Origin: Enterocola sp045611845
GTDB lineage: Bacteria; Bacteroidota; Bacteroidia; Bacteroidales; Paludibacteraceae
Direction of reading: 5' to 3'
Length of the DNA stretch: 9,597 bases
Assembly (NCBI GenBank): GCA_045611845.1
Contig: JAZKXZ010000005.1
Coordinates: 1-9,597 of the forward strand
The stretch's first letter is position 1, and the number at the start of each line of letters is the position of its first letter. The notes under the pieces are model-generated. The model saw only the letters and a program-made list of their open reading frames with translations. It ran no database searches and was not told where the DNA came from. The position numbers were made by a program, and so were the translations under genes. This document shows positions 1-7,125 of this stretch, piece after piece.

Positions 1-387
1 CACAGCTTTGGTAATCTCTAACATACGAGGCACATCTCTTAGCAAGCCTGCACCCGCACCTTTGCCAGCCACTTTTTTCACTGGGCAACCAAAGTTTATA
101 TCAATAATATCAGGATTTGCACTCTCTGCTATTTGTGCAGCCTCTGCCATAGCAGCAGGGTCTTTGCCGTAGATTTGCATCACCACAGGGCGTTCCTCGT
201 CAGAGGTCTTAAGCTTTGCCTCTGTTTTGGTTACGTGGCGAATTAGCGCATCAGAAGAGATGAATTCTGTATATACCATGTCTGCTCCAAATCTTTTGCA
301 AAGCAAGCGAAAGTTTGGGTTTGTAACATCCTCCATAGGAGCCAAAAACAGTGGATAATCAGAAAATTTTAGATGTGCGATTTGCAT
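1..387 (-). CDS. dusB: tRNA-dihydrouridine synthase, DusB type (5' part, runs off the left edge)
   Basis: The reverse strand encodes 129 residues in an open frame from an ATG at 387 to the window edge. Dus enzymes are FMN- and NADPH-dependent and reduce specific tRNA uridines to dihydrouridine in the cytoplasm. The N-terminal LAPMEDVTNPNFR (residues 15-27) is the start of the TIM barrel and FMN site. GADMVYTEFISSDALIR (34-50) and VVMQIYGKDP (68-77) follow. DINFGCPVKKV (96-106) carries the catalytic cysteine, C101. NFGCPVKKV followed by a GKGAGAG-like segment is typical of the DusB branch. The C-terminal part of the barrel and the helical tRNA-binding domain lie outside the window. The gene is divergent from the U32 gene across a 94-bp gap. 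A near-match to a -7 box (TAAGTTTA on the minus strand, 407-400) lies just upstream, without a clear -33 box. The assignment to Dus is firm; DusB rather than another Dus is likely. Confidence 0.93.
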   Translation of the reverse strand, partial: MQIAHLKFSDYPLFLAPMEDVTNPNFRLLCKRFGADMVYTEFISSDALIRHVTKTEAKLKTSDEERPVVMQIYGKDPAAMAEAAQIAESANPDIIDINFGCPVKKVAGKGAGAGLLRDVPRMLEITKAV

Positions 388-392
388 AAATG

Positions 393-406
393 AAGTTTAT
401 AAACTT
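393..406. promoter_or_regulatory. 14-bp perfect palindrome upstream of dusB
   Basis: AAGTTTATAAACTT is a perfect dyad that ends 5 bp before the dusB start codon. It overlaps a near-match to the Bacteroidota -7 box on the minus strand (TAAGTTTA, 407-400), so an operator over the promoter is possible. An AT-rich 14-bp palindrome can also arise by chance, and no second copy was seen in the window. Confidence 0.3.
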
Positions 407-432
407 AGTATATGCGAAGATAGTGCTTTTTT

Positions 433-463
433 TTTGAATAACGGCTAATTTTGTTTACTTTTG
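433..463 (+). promoter_or_regulatory. Bacteroidota sigma-ABfr promoter for the U32-asmA operon
   Basis: TTTG at 433-436 and TACTTTTG (TAnnTTTG) at 456-463 are separated by 19 bp. This matches the TTTG / TAnnTTTG consensus of Bacteroidota primary-sigma promoters. Transcription should start around 468-470, which leaves an A/T-rich leader of about 12-20 nt and no Shine-Dalgarno sequence. Confidence 0.8.
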
Positions 464-481
464 TAGGTTATCAAACATATA

Positions 482-1750
482 ATGAGAATTATGTTAAAAC
501 GTTCAGATTTTGAGATTATGGCTCCCGTTGGTTCATGGGAGAGTTTGGCAGCTGCGCTTAATGCAGGAGCAGATTCAGTTTACTTCGGTATAGAAAAGCT
601 AAATATGAGAAGTCACTGGGCTAGTAACTTCACTGGCGACGACTTACGTGAGATAGTGGCGCGTTGCAACGAAAAAGGAGTGAAAACATATTTAACTGTA
701 AATACAGTTCTTTATGATAACGACTTGGAACACATGCGCCAGATAGTGGATGTGGCAAAAGATGCTGGCATTTCTGCTATTATTGCAGCCGATGTAGCAG
801 CTATGCAATATGCTTGTTCACAAGGAGTGGAGGTGCACCTTTCTACACAATTGAATATTGCCAATGTGGAGGCGCTTAAGTTTTATGCTCAGTTTGCCGA
901 TGTTGTGGTGCTTGCACGTGAGCTAAACTTAGACCAAGTAAAACACATATACGATGCCATCCAGGCAGAGCAAATTAGAGGTAAAAATGGCGAACTAGTT
1001 CGTATTGAAATGTTCTGTCACGGAGCACTTTGTATGGCTGTTTCTGGCAAATGTTATTTAAGCCTACATGAGTTCAACCGCTCTGCAAACAGAGGTTCTT
1101 GTATGCAAGTTTGCCGCCGTGCATATACTGTGCTCGACAAAGAAGGCGATGTGCAACTAGATGTGGACAACGCTTATATTATGTCGCCAAAAGACCTTAA
1201 AACCATTCATTTTATGAATAAAATGATGGATGCAGGTGTGAGAGTGTTCAAGATAGAAGGTCGTGCTCGTGGTGCAGAATATGTGAAAAACGTGGTTACT
1301 TGCTACAAAGAAGCCATCGACGCATACTTAAACGGCACATTTACCGAAGACAAAATAGAAAAATGGGACGAAAGCCTATCACGTGTGTTCAACCGTGGTT
1401 TCTGGGATGGCTATTATCTAGGCAGACGCCTTGGCGAGTGGTCTCACAGATATGGTTCATCTGCTACCGAAAAGAAAGTTTATATTGGCAAAGTTACCAA
1501 CTACTTTAAAAACATTGGAGTGGCAGAATGCCTAATGGAAACATACGACCTAAAGGTGGGCGAAAAAATTCTTATCACAGGCGACACCACAGGTGCATAC
1601 GAAGCAGTGGTAGAAGAGCTACGCTTCGACCTTAAACCAGTAAACGAAGTTAAAAAAGGCGAATTGTTCTCAATTAAAACCACAGAACTTGTGCGTCGTG
1701 GAGACAAATTATATAAATTAGTTCCTCAAATAAATGAAAACTTTAGTTAA
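482..1750 (+). CDS. U32 family protein, TrhP/YegQ-like tRNA uridine hydroxylase
   Basis: A 422-residue cytoplasmic protein. EIMAPVGSWESLAAALNAGADSVYFG-like residues 11-36 form the N-terminal U32 barrel start. The family signature E-x-F-x2-G-A-L-C-x4-G-x-C-x-L-S is matched exactly at 176-194. C184, C191, C207 and C211 (C-x6-C-x15-C-x3-C) are the likely iron-sulfur ligands. YIMSPKDLKTI (232-242) and FKIEGRARGAEYV (256-268) are also typical. U32 proteins were first called peptidases, but the characterised relatives E. coli TrhP/YegQ and B. subtilis TrhP hydroxylate U34 of tRNA using prephenate, and the larger RlhA hydroxylates 23S rRNA. The single-module length favours the TrhP type over RlhA. 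The exact substrate is inferred. The start could be the ATG at 482 or the one at 491 (MLKRSD); both lie downstream of the promoter. The last 17 bp overlap the asmA-like gene, so the two are co-transcribed and probably translationally coupled. Confidence 0.9.
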   Translation: MRIMLKRSDFEIMAPVGSWESLAAALNAGADSVYFGIEKLNMRSHWASNFTGDDLREIVARCNEKGVKTYLTVNTVLYDNDLEHMRQIVDVAKDAGISAIIAADVAAMQYACSQGVEVHLSTQLNIANVEALKFYAQFADVVVLARELNLDQVKHIYDAIQAEQIRGKNGELVRIEMFCHGALCMAVSGKCYLSLHEFNRSANRGSCMQVCRRAYTVLDKEGDVQLDVDNAYIMSPKDLKTIHFMNKMMDAGVRVFKIEGRARGAEYVKNVVTCYKEAIDAYLNGTFTEDKIEKWDESLSRVFNRGFWDGYYLGRRLGEWSHRYGSSATEKKVYIGKVTNYFKNIGVAECLMETYDLKVGEKILITGDTTGAYEAVVEELRFDLKPVNEVKKGELFSIKTTELVRRGDKLYKLVPQINENFS

Positions 1751-4700
1751 GATATTAACCATTACACTAGCATGTTTGGTGTTTATAGCATCACTGCCTT
1801 TTATCGCTTTAGAAGTAATTTGTATTCCTAAAGTGACCAACAAAATTTTGGCATACGTGCCAGATTATATGCAGGCAGAAGCAGAGATAGGGGAGTTGGA
1901 CTACAAACTATCTAGCTGGCCAAATGTGGGTGTAAAACTTCACGATTTGGTTATCTACACCCATATACCAGAGGTGAGAGATACTCTTCTTGCGGTGGAC
2001 ACACTAGACCTTGCTGTGGATGTAATGGCGTTTCTTAACGAAAACAAGGTAAACATCGACCATGCGTGGGCAAAAGGTTTACTTGTAAATGCTCAAACTA
2101 TCGACGGCAGAAACAACTGGGATGTGTTCCCTGCTTCGGAAGACACCGACACCACCTCTACCGCCATGCCAGAAATAAGATGGCAAAACGTAGAGATAGA
2201 CAGAGTGAACTTGTCGTATAAAAATGACACTGCACAGTTCAATATCGCCGTAAATGACTTGTTGCTTCATTCTAAAAAGGGCGTGTTCAAGTCTGACGCT
2301 ATAGTGGCAGGAGCAGAGATAGGAGCAGAAAATATTCTTTACTCAGCACATCCAAATACTAGTTACGCTTTAGGTAGATTTTCTACCAAACTTATAGCTG
2401 CAAACACCGAGCGAGGCACTCGTTTAAAAACAGACGTCTTTGTGCCATACGTGAAGCTTCGCGATGCAGAGTTTTCTATCGACAGCACTTCGTGCTCACT
2501 TAAAACTAGTATGATGGCAGATACCACATTCAAAAAATTCAATGTGGAAGAACTAGTTTTAAACCTAGACAACTCATCAGTTTCTGCCTCTGGTTATGCA
2601 GAAATAGTATCAAATGAAGAAATTTACACAGACCTTGCTCTAGCACTTTCTTCTCCAAAAATAGAAAACATTATTGCCCTTGCACCAAAATCTGTGGTTG
2701 ATATGCTTCAAGGCATACGCTTGCAAGGAGCCATAAATGCAGATGCCACCGCCAAAGGTTATTTCGATGCTAAAGAAAAACTACCAGTGGTAAACCTAAA
2801 TGTGGACCTAAAAAATATTAAGGGTTCTGCACCCGAGCGAAACGCCAAACTAGATAGACTAGACCTAAAAGCAAACGCTCGCTACAACCCAAATAGCAAA
2901 GACTCCACATTTGTGCAAGTGGATAATTTCTATGTAAAAACAGGTCGTTCATACGTTAAACTAAACGCTAACGCCAAATACAAACAAGGCAAAGAATATG
3001 TAAAAGCAGACGTTAAAGGCAATATAGACCTTTATGCTATGAACCAACTTTATCCATTCCTTGAAAATGGTAGAGTGAGAGGTCAAATGTCTGCCGATGT
3101 GGGCACATACTTCTTCTTAGAAGATGTCACCAATATGAATGTGAGCCAAATCCATACAAACGGCATAGTTACGGGCGACGATGTTAGGGTGAGTATTCCA
3201 AGCGAAAAACTTAGTCTATATGTGGATTCGCTTCGTATAAAAGTGAACACAAACACAGGCGTGCAAAGCCGTCGCACAGGCACTGTAGATACAGCCCTTG
3301 TAAATTCTATGTTTGCCTTTAGCAACCTAACACTACGATACAAACGCGCAGTGAAGGCCGATGTGGACAGACTAAGTATGATGTTCTATGCCGACGATTT
3401 AAGCGGCAATAAAGCGCCAAAACTTCGTGCTATGGTTTCTATGCGAGGCATCGATGCACAAACCAAAGACACTGTTCGATTCAAAGCCAAAAGAATCTCG
3501 GCAAGTGCCAACATCTCTCCAGATAAAGAATACAAATTTGTGCCAACATCGTCTGTGCGCCTATCGTTCGACTCTGTGATTTTTGCCTCAAAAGAAATGG
3601 GCACATTGCTAGATTCTACCCGCATTAGTGCATCAGTTACACCAAACTTCCGCAAGTATAAATGGATGGGTAAAGGCAAAAAACCTGTTCTAATACCAGA
3701 GAGTGAGCAAAAGGTAATTAATACAGATAGCCTATACAAAATAGTAATGGGAGTGCTAGAAAAAGAAGATGTAGCCGACGAGTTCTTAAAGAAATTTAGA
3801 GCAACAGGCAAAATAGCACTAAAACAATTTAGATTTAAAGATCCATATTTCCCATTGCCAATGTCGGTGCGCAAGGTAGATATGGACTTCGATGGCGACA
3901 CACTAGACCTTAAAAACTTCCGTATGAGAGTAGGTCGCTCTGCCATTAACCTAAACGGAGAAGTAAACAATGTGCGCAGATTCCTGCTTAGAGGTCAAAC
4001 CCTAAATGGAAATCTAGACCTGCAATCTAGAAGATTGGATCTAAACCAAATAATGAAAGCCTACTATGTGGCTAGCGAAAAAGCAGCAACGAAGGATTCT
4101 ATTTCTGCCGATTCAAACATTGAAATGATGGAGGAAGAAAACCTAGCAGTAGATACAGAAGGCGCAGAATTGGACTCAATATCACAAAGTGCTCTAATTG
4201 TAATACCGGAAAATCTAAACCTAACATTTAGAGCAAATGTAGATACCATTCTAATGTCTAAGATGAAGCTTATAGACTTTGCTGGTAGAGCTAGAGTAAA
4301 TGAGCAAGCACTTAGTATCGCAAATCTTTCTACATCTACCCAAGTAGGGAAAATGGCAATGCACGTGAGCTACACATGCAAAGACACCCAAAAAGCCGGA
4401 GTGGAAGGAGCCATAGAAATGGATAGCGTGCAAATAGGCGAGCTAGTAACAGCGATGCCAGAGCTAGACTCTATTATGCCAATGCTTCGCTCATTTAAAG
4501 GAAGCGTGGCATGCGAAGCATCTATCACAGCAAACCTAGACTCAGCTATGAATGTGGTGCTACCATCAGTAAACGCAGGCGTATTCCTAAAAGGCGAAAA
4601 TCTTGTGTTGCTCGACGGTGAAACATTCTCAGAAATTGCAAAAATGCTTATGTTTAGCAAGAAAACAGAAAACCTAATCGACAGTGTTTCTGTAGAAATG

Positions 4701-5015
4701 CTAGTAAAAAACAACGAGATAGAAATCTATCCATTTATGGTCTCAATGGATAAATATCGCTTGGGAGTAGGAGGTACACAAGGTCTAGACGAAAGCTTCA
4801 ACTACCACGTAGCCCTTCTAAAACCTATTATGCTAGGCCTAGATGTGTACGGCAAAGACTTCGACAACATCAAGTTTAAATTAGCCACAGTGAAGTTTAA
4901 AAACTCCAACACCGTCATTGGCAAAGGCGGCGTCCTTATTCGCGAAGACGACATCAACTTCCGCTCTATTTTGCATAAGAATGTTGTGGAGTCAATACTT
5001 CAGAAAAATAAGTAA
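1734..5015 (+). CDS. AsmA-like envelope protein
   Basis: A 1093-residue protein. Residues 4-31 (LVKILTITLACLVFIASL onwards) form one N-terminal transmembrane anchor. The rest is predicted to be periplasmic and is made of long runs of alternating beta strands, as in the repeating beta-groove fold of the AsmA/TamB group. The conserved AsmA C-terminal region is at about 940-1040, including FSEIAKMLMFSKKTENLIDS, a pf-L-s segment (YPFMVSMDKYRLGVGG) and FNYHVALLKP. A short tail, DDINFRSILHKNVVESILQK, follows. Family members bridge the inner and outer membranes, and some act in phospholipid transport or outer-membrane homeostasis. The specific cargo here is unknown. The start is fixed because the codon just before the ATG is an in-frame TAA and the next Met would remove the anchor. 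It overlaps the U32 gene by 17 bp. Leucine is often CTA, which makes CTAG frequent. Confidence 0.88.
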   Translation: MKTLVKILTITLACLVFIASLPFIALEVICIPKVTNKILAYVPDYMQAEAEIGELDYKLSSWPNVGVKLHDLVIYTHIPEVRDTLLAVDTLDLAVDVMAFLNENKVNIDHAWAKGLLVNAQTIDGRNNWDVFPASEDTDTTSTAMPEIRWQNVEIDRVNLSYKNDTAQFNIAVNDLLLHSKKGVFKSDAIVAGAEIGAENILYSAHPNTSYALGRFSTKLIAANTERGTRLKTDVFVPYVKLRDAEFSIDSTSCSLKTSMMADTTFKKFNVEELVLNLDNSSVSASGYAEIVSNEEIYTDLALALSSPKIENIIALAPKSVVDMLQGIRLQGAINADATAKGYFDAKEKLPVVNLNVDLKNIKGSAPERNAKLDRLDLKANARYNPNSKDSTFVQVDNFYVKTGRSYVKLNANAKYKQGKEYVKADVKGNIDLYAMNQLYPFLENGRVRGQMSADVGTYFFLEDVTNMNVSQIHTNGIVTGDDVRVSIPSEKLSLYVDSLRIKVNTNTGVQSRRTGTVDTALVNSMFAFSNLTLRYKRAVKADVDRLSMMFYADDLSGNKAPKLRAMVSMRGIDAQTKDTVRFKAKRISASANISPDKEYKFVPTSSVRLSFDSVIFASKEMGTLLDSTRISASVTPNFRKYKWMGKGKKPVLIPESEQKVINTDSLYKIVMGVLEKEDVADEFLKKFRATGKIALKQFRFKDPYFPLPMSVRKVDMDFDGDTLDLKNFRMRVGRSAINLNGEVNNVRRFLLRGQTLNGNLDLQSRRLDLNQIMKAYYVASEKAATKDSISADSNIEMMEEENLAVDTEGAELDSISQSALIVIPENLNLTFRANVDTILMSKMKLIDFAGRARVNEQALSIANLSTSTQVGKMAMHVSYTCKDTQKAGVEGAIEMDSVQIGELVTAMPELDSIMPMLRSFKGSVACEASITANLDSAMNVVLPSVNAGVFLKGENLVLLDGETFSEIAKMLMFSKKTENLIDSVSVEMLVKNNEIEIYPFMVSMDKYRLGVGGTQGLDESFNYHVALLKPIMLGLDVYGKDFDNIKFKLATVKFKNSNTVIGKGGVLIREDDINFRSILHKNVVESILQKNK

Positions 5016-5027
5016 AAACTTATTTTT
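5004..5027 (+). terminator. AT-rich hairpin over the asmA stop codon (weak terminator candidate)
   Basis: AAAAATAAG (5004-5012) is perfectly complementary to CTTATTTTT (5019-5027), with a 6-nt loop. The TAA stop sits in the loop and a T5 run ends the right arm. Only one G-C pair supports the stem, so termination would be weak and read-through into yqeY is plausible. Confidence 0.4.
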
Positions 5028-5028
5028 A

Positions 5029-5063
5029 GTTAGGAATTAGGAGTTAGGAGTGAGGAGTTAGCA
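5029..5063 (+). repeat. Heptanucleotide tandem repeat, about 5 units of GTTAGGA
   Basis: The consecutive 7-mers are GTTAGGA, ATTAGGA, GTTAGGA, GTGAGGA and GTTAGCA. Units 1 and 3 are identical and the other three each differ by one base. The array lies between the asmA hairpin and yqeY. It is followed at 5064-5098 by a segment with a repeated CGAGC (5082-5086 and 5092-5096) and a CTCG that could pair with either copy. The whole 116-bp gap resembles dispersed intergenic repeat DNA. No function is visible. Confidence 0.75.
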
Positions 5064-5131
5064 CTCGTTAGGGTGTGCATCCGAGCATTAGCGAGCCAAA
5101 TAAAAAACAACAATATAAACAATTTACAACA

Positions 5132-5572
5132 ATGGAAAAGAAAATACAAGCAGAACTAATGTCTGCAATGAAAGAAAAAAACGCAGAAAAAACCGCTGCA
5201 ATCCGCGAAATCAAAACCGCAATTATGAAATTCAAAACCTCTGCCGAATATAAAGGCGAGTGCACCGATGCAGACATCTTGAACCTAATTCAAAAAATCG
5301 CAAAACAACACAAAGAATCTGCCGACATGTACCAAGCAGCAGGCAGAGAAGACTTAGTTAAAGAAGAACTTTCACAACTAGAATATGTAAACATCTTCCT
5401 ACCAAAAATGATGAGCGAAGAAGAAACCGCTGCAGTTCTAGACAAAGCAATTGCAGACCTAGGTGCCACTAGCATCAAAGATATGGGCAAAATCATGAAC
5501 TACATGAAAGAAACCTACCCAAACCAATACGACGCCAAATTCGTCGGCACCTACGTAAAATCAAAATTCTAA
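5132..5572 (+). CDS. yqeY: GatB/YqeY domain protein
   Basis: A 146-residue, highly charged, helical cytoplasmic protein that matches the usual YqeY length of about 150. Visible family features are the N-terminal helix MEKKIQAELMSAMKEKN, followed by AIREIKTAIM (residues 24-33), then the paired helices IQKIAKQHKESADMYQAAGR and LEYVNIFLPKMMSEEE. The C-terminal KDMGKIMNYMKE and YVKSKF complete the domain. YqeY resembles the tRNA-binding tail of the GatB amidotransferase subunit, but its role is not established. The frame stays open upstream to a GTG at 5075. That would add 19 low-complexity residues encoded by the intergenic repeat, so the ATG at 5132 is preferred. The leader is A-rich (ACAACA just before the ATG). 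A strong terminator follows. Confidence 0.9.
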   Translation: MEKKIQAELMSAMKEKNAEKTAAIREIKTAIMKFKTSAEYKGECTDADILNLIQKIAKQHKESADMYQAAGREDLVKEELSQLEYVNIFLPKMMSEEETAAVLDKAIADLGATSIKDMGKIMNYMKETYPNQYDAKFVGTYVKSKF

Positions 5573-5607
5573 TTCCACAGCTCTCCATACAAGAGTCTCT
5601 CATAAAC

Positions 5608-5648
5608 AACAAGAGGTCGCATCATCGTCGATGTGACCTCTTGTTTTA
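5608..5648 (+). terminator. Strong intrinsic terminator after yqeY
   Basis: The left arm (5608-5623, AACAAGAGGTCGCATC) pairs with the right arm (5630-5645) over 16 positions with a single G-T wobble. The loop is 6 nt and a short T run (TTTTA, 5644-5648) follows. It lies 36 bp after the yqeY stop. It marks the end of the core-gene block and isolates the ATPase unit from upstream transcription. Confidence 0.85.
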
Positions 5649-5658
5649 TGTCGAATTG

Positions 5659-5790
5659 TGTAAAATATCCGTATTAAGAAAGTGGATAATATGTAAAATA
5701 TCCGTATTAGAAAAAGGTGAAATATGTAAAATATCCGTATTAAGAAAGTAAAAAACATGTAAAATATCCGTATTAGAACAAAAAAAGTAT
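5659..5790 (+). repeat. Four 33-bp tandem repeats (iteron-like) upstream of the ATPase gene
   Basis: The 18-bp core TGTAAAATATCCGTATTA starts at 5659, 5692, 5725 and 5758, a period of exactly 33 bp, with no mismatch in any copy. After the core, copies 1 and 3 read AGAA and copies 2 and 4 read GAA. The fillers are 11 or 12 bp, so the 33-bp register is kept although filler sequence varies (AGTGGATAATA, AAAGGTGAAATA, AGTAAAAAACA). Each core contains the small dyad AATA-TCCG-TATT. The array ends at the base before the -7 box of the downstream gene, and copy 4 occupies the place of the -33 box. This suggests repeated protein-binding sites that control the ATPase promoter. That role is inferred; the repeat geometry is directly visible. 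Confidence 0.95.
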
Positions 5791-5798
5791 TATATTTG
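5791..5798 (+). promoter_or_regulatory. -7 box of the ATPase promoter, without a consensus -33 box
   Basis: TATATTTG matches TAnnTTTG perfectly. The -33 element expected 19-20 bp upstream falls at about 5768-5771, which reads CCGT inside repeat copy 4 instead of TTTG. Transcription should begin near 5803-5805, about 20 nt before the ATG. The missing -33 box suggests dependence on a protein bound to the repeats. Confidence 0.65.
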
Positions 5799-5825
5799 CT
5801 GTGGAAATAATCAATACTTTTAATT

Positions 5826-7109
5826 ATGAATTCGGTTGAGATAGAAAAAGTGTTGCTTGAGCAACAAGATGAAATAGAGGCTCTTAAGGATGAGGTTTTG
5901 ATACATCGTCCCGAAGAAGATTTGATAAATCTTAATAGTAAACTAGCACAGGTTGTAATTGGAGTTCGTAGAAGTGGTAAATCAACTCTTTGTTTTAATG
6001 CGCTAATTAAATCAAAAGTTCATTTTGCGTATGTGAACTTTGATGATGAACGTCTAGATAAGATAGAAACAAAGGATTTAGATATTGTATTACAGACCTT
6101 GTATAAAATTTATGGGAAATTTGAATATCTATTTTTAGATGAAATTCAAAATATTGACGGATGGCCTTTATTTGTTAATCGTTTGTTAAGACAAAAAATT
6201 CATATTATTATAACAGGAAGTAATGCCAAATTACTTAGTACAGAATTAGCAACTCACTTAACTGGACGTCATAATAAAATTGAGTTATTTCCGTTTTCAT
6301 TTCAGGATTGGTGTGTAATAAAAGATTTAGATTACAAAAGGTTAACAACCAAAAATAGGGGATTAATATCTAAAGCATACGAAGATTATTTCCTTCAAGG
6401 AGGTTTCCCTGAATTAGTATCAGGTGAGGAGAATCCTAAGAAGTATATAGAAACATTAATAGATAATATTATAAATCAAGATATAAAGAGGCGTTATAAG
6501 ATACGTAATATAGATGCATTAAAAAAGTTAGTATACCATATGCTAAATGAGGTCCCTACAATTATAGTAAAGGAAAATCTTCAGAAAGCTTTAGGTATAA
6601 AAAACGAAAGAACTCTAGGGAATTATCTATTGTATATGAATCAAACTTATTTAATTTCTACAATTAAGAAATATTCTGCAAAAAGTAGAGAAAGAGCTGT
6701 AGGAGAAAAGACATACGCGATAGATGTCGCTTTTATGGATAAGCGTGAGGATGCTTTCTCTGGTGTTAATCTTGGTTGGAGACTTGAAACAATAGTATAT
6801 CTAGAACTTTTGCGCAGAAAATCTCGTTCAGACAATGATATTTATTATTTTCAAGGTAGAAGTGCTGAGGCAGATTTTGTTGTTTGCCGTGCTAATAAGA
6901 CTTTAGCTGTTTATCAAGTGTGCTATGATATATCAAATGATAAAACGCTAAGGCGCGAAATAAGAGGTTGTATAGCAGGTGCAAAAGCAACAAATTGTAA
7001 TAATATTTTCTTAATTACACATAATGATAGTGCCACAATCCAAGAAGAAGGATATACGATTAAAGTAATTCCTGTTTGGGAATGGTTATTAGATAACTCT
7101 GAATTGTAA
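5826..7109 (+). CDS. ATP-binding protein, AAA_14 plus DUF4143
   Basis: A 427-residue protein of a group that is abundant and often multicopy in Bacteroidota; its cellular role is not established. Walker A is GVRRSGKST (46-54; K52, S53). Walker B is YLFLDEIQNIDGW (101-113; D105, E106). TGSNAKLL (130-137) is the sensor-1 segment and LTGRHNKIELFPFSF (145-159) carries a likely arginine finger, R148. QGGFPELV (191-198) begins the linker. DUF4143 covers roughly 215-410. It includes a helical segment ERTLGNYLLYMNQTYLIS (261-278) and a nuclease-like core with EADFVV (348-353) and YQVCYD (363-368). The E-x-K position of PD-(D/E)XK enzymes reads Q-V-C here, so nuclease activity is unlikely. No signal peptide or membrane segment is visible. 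Codons are A/T-ending (GAT, AAT, TTA) more often than in the upstream block, which suggests acquisition. The gene is preceded by the 33-bp array and followed after 14 bp by sprT. Confidence 0.93.
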   Translation: MNSVEIEKVLLEQQDEIEALKDEVLIHRPEEDLINLNSKLAQVVIGVRRSGKSTLCFNALIKSKVHFAYVNFDDERLDKIETKDLDIVLQTLYKIYGKFEYLFLDEIQNIDGWPLFVNRLLRQKIHIIITGSNAKLLSTELATHLTGRHNKIELFPFSFQDWCVIKDLDYKRLTTKNRGLISKAYEDYFLQGGFPELVSGEENPKKYIETLIDNIINQDIKRRYKIRNIDALKKLVYHMLNEVPTIIVKENLQKALGIKNERTLGNYLLYMNQTYLISTIKKYSAKSRERAVGEKTYAIDVAFMDKREDAFSGVNLGWRLETIVYLELLRRKSRSDNDIYYFQGRSAEADFVVCRANKTLAVYQVCYDISNDKTLRREIRGCIAGAKATNCNNIFLITHNDSATIQEEGYTIKVIPVWEWLLDNSEL

Positions 7110-7112
7110 TGT

Positions 7113-7125
7113 AAAATCACATTTT
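7113..7125 (+). promoter_or_regulatory. Small inverted repeat over the sprT start
   Basis: AAAAT-CAC-ATTTT is a perfect 5-bp dyad that overlaps the proposed TTG start codon at 7124. The first eight bases after the ATPase stop, TGTAAAAT (7110-7117), repeat the beginning of the upstream 33-bp core. The stem is too weak for a terminator and may be chance; a role in coupling or in protein binding is speculative. Confidence 0.25.

Noticed and set aside
482..1750. True collagenase-type peptidase activity for the U32 protein
   Set aside because: The single-module length and the four-cysteine pattern fit the tRNA hydroxylase branch, and no protease active site can be pointed to.
3386..3970. 194-residue minus-strand ORF inside the asmA-like gene
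   Set aside because: It lies fully opposite a well-supported gene, is Ser/Arg-rich as expected for antisense shadow translation, and shows no domain.
5075..5131. Longer YqeY starting at GTG 5075
   Set aside because: The extra residues are encoded by intergenic repeat DNA, and homology to YqeY begins at MEKKIQ (5132).
5016..5131. Consensus promoter for yqeY
   Set aside because: No TTTG / TAnnTTTG pair at proper spacing was found; expression may come from read-through past the weak hairpin.
5656..5751. Translation of the 33-bp repeats into a CKISVL repeat peptide
   Set aside because: One frame is open over three units (33 is divisible by 3), but it has only a TTG as possible start, meets TAA before copy 4, and the fillers vary freely, including changes that alter every residue. 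The location at the promoter fits a DNA-level role.
5659..5790. CRISPR array
   Set aside because: The repeated core is 18-22 bp and the fillers only 11-12 bp, too short for spacers and low in complexity, and no cas gene is present.
5826..7109. Active PD-(D/E)XK nuclease in the ATPase C-terminus
   Set aside because: The expected E-x-K reads Q-V-C (364-366), so the catalytic lysine is missing; the fold may be kept but cleavage is unlikely.
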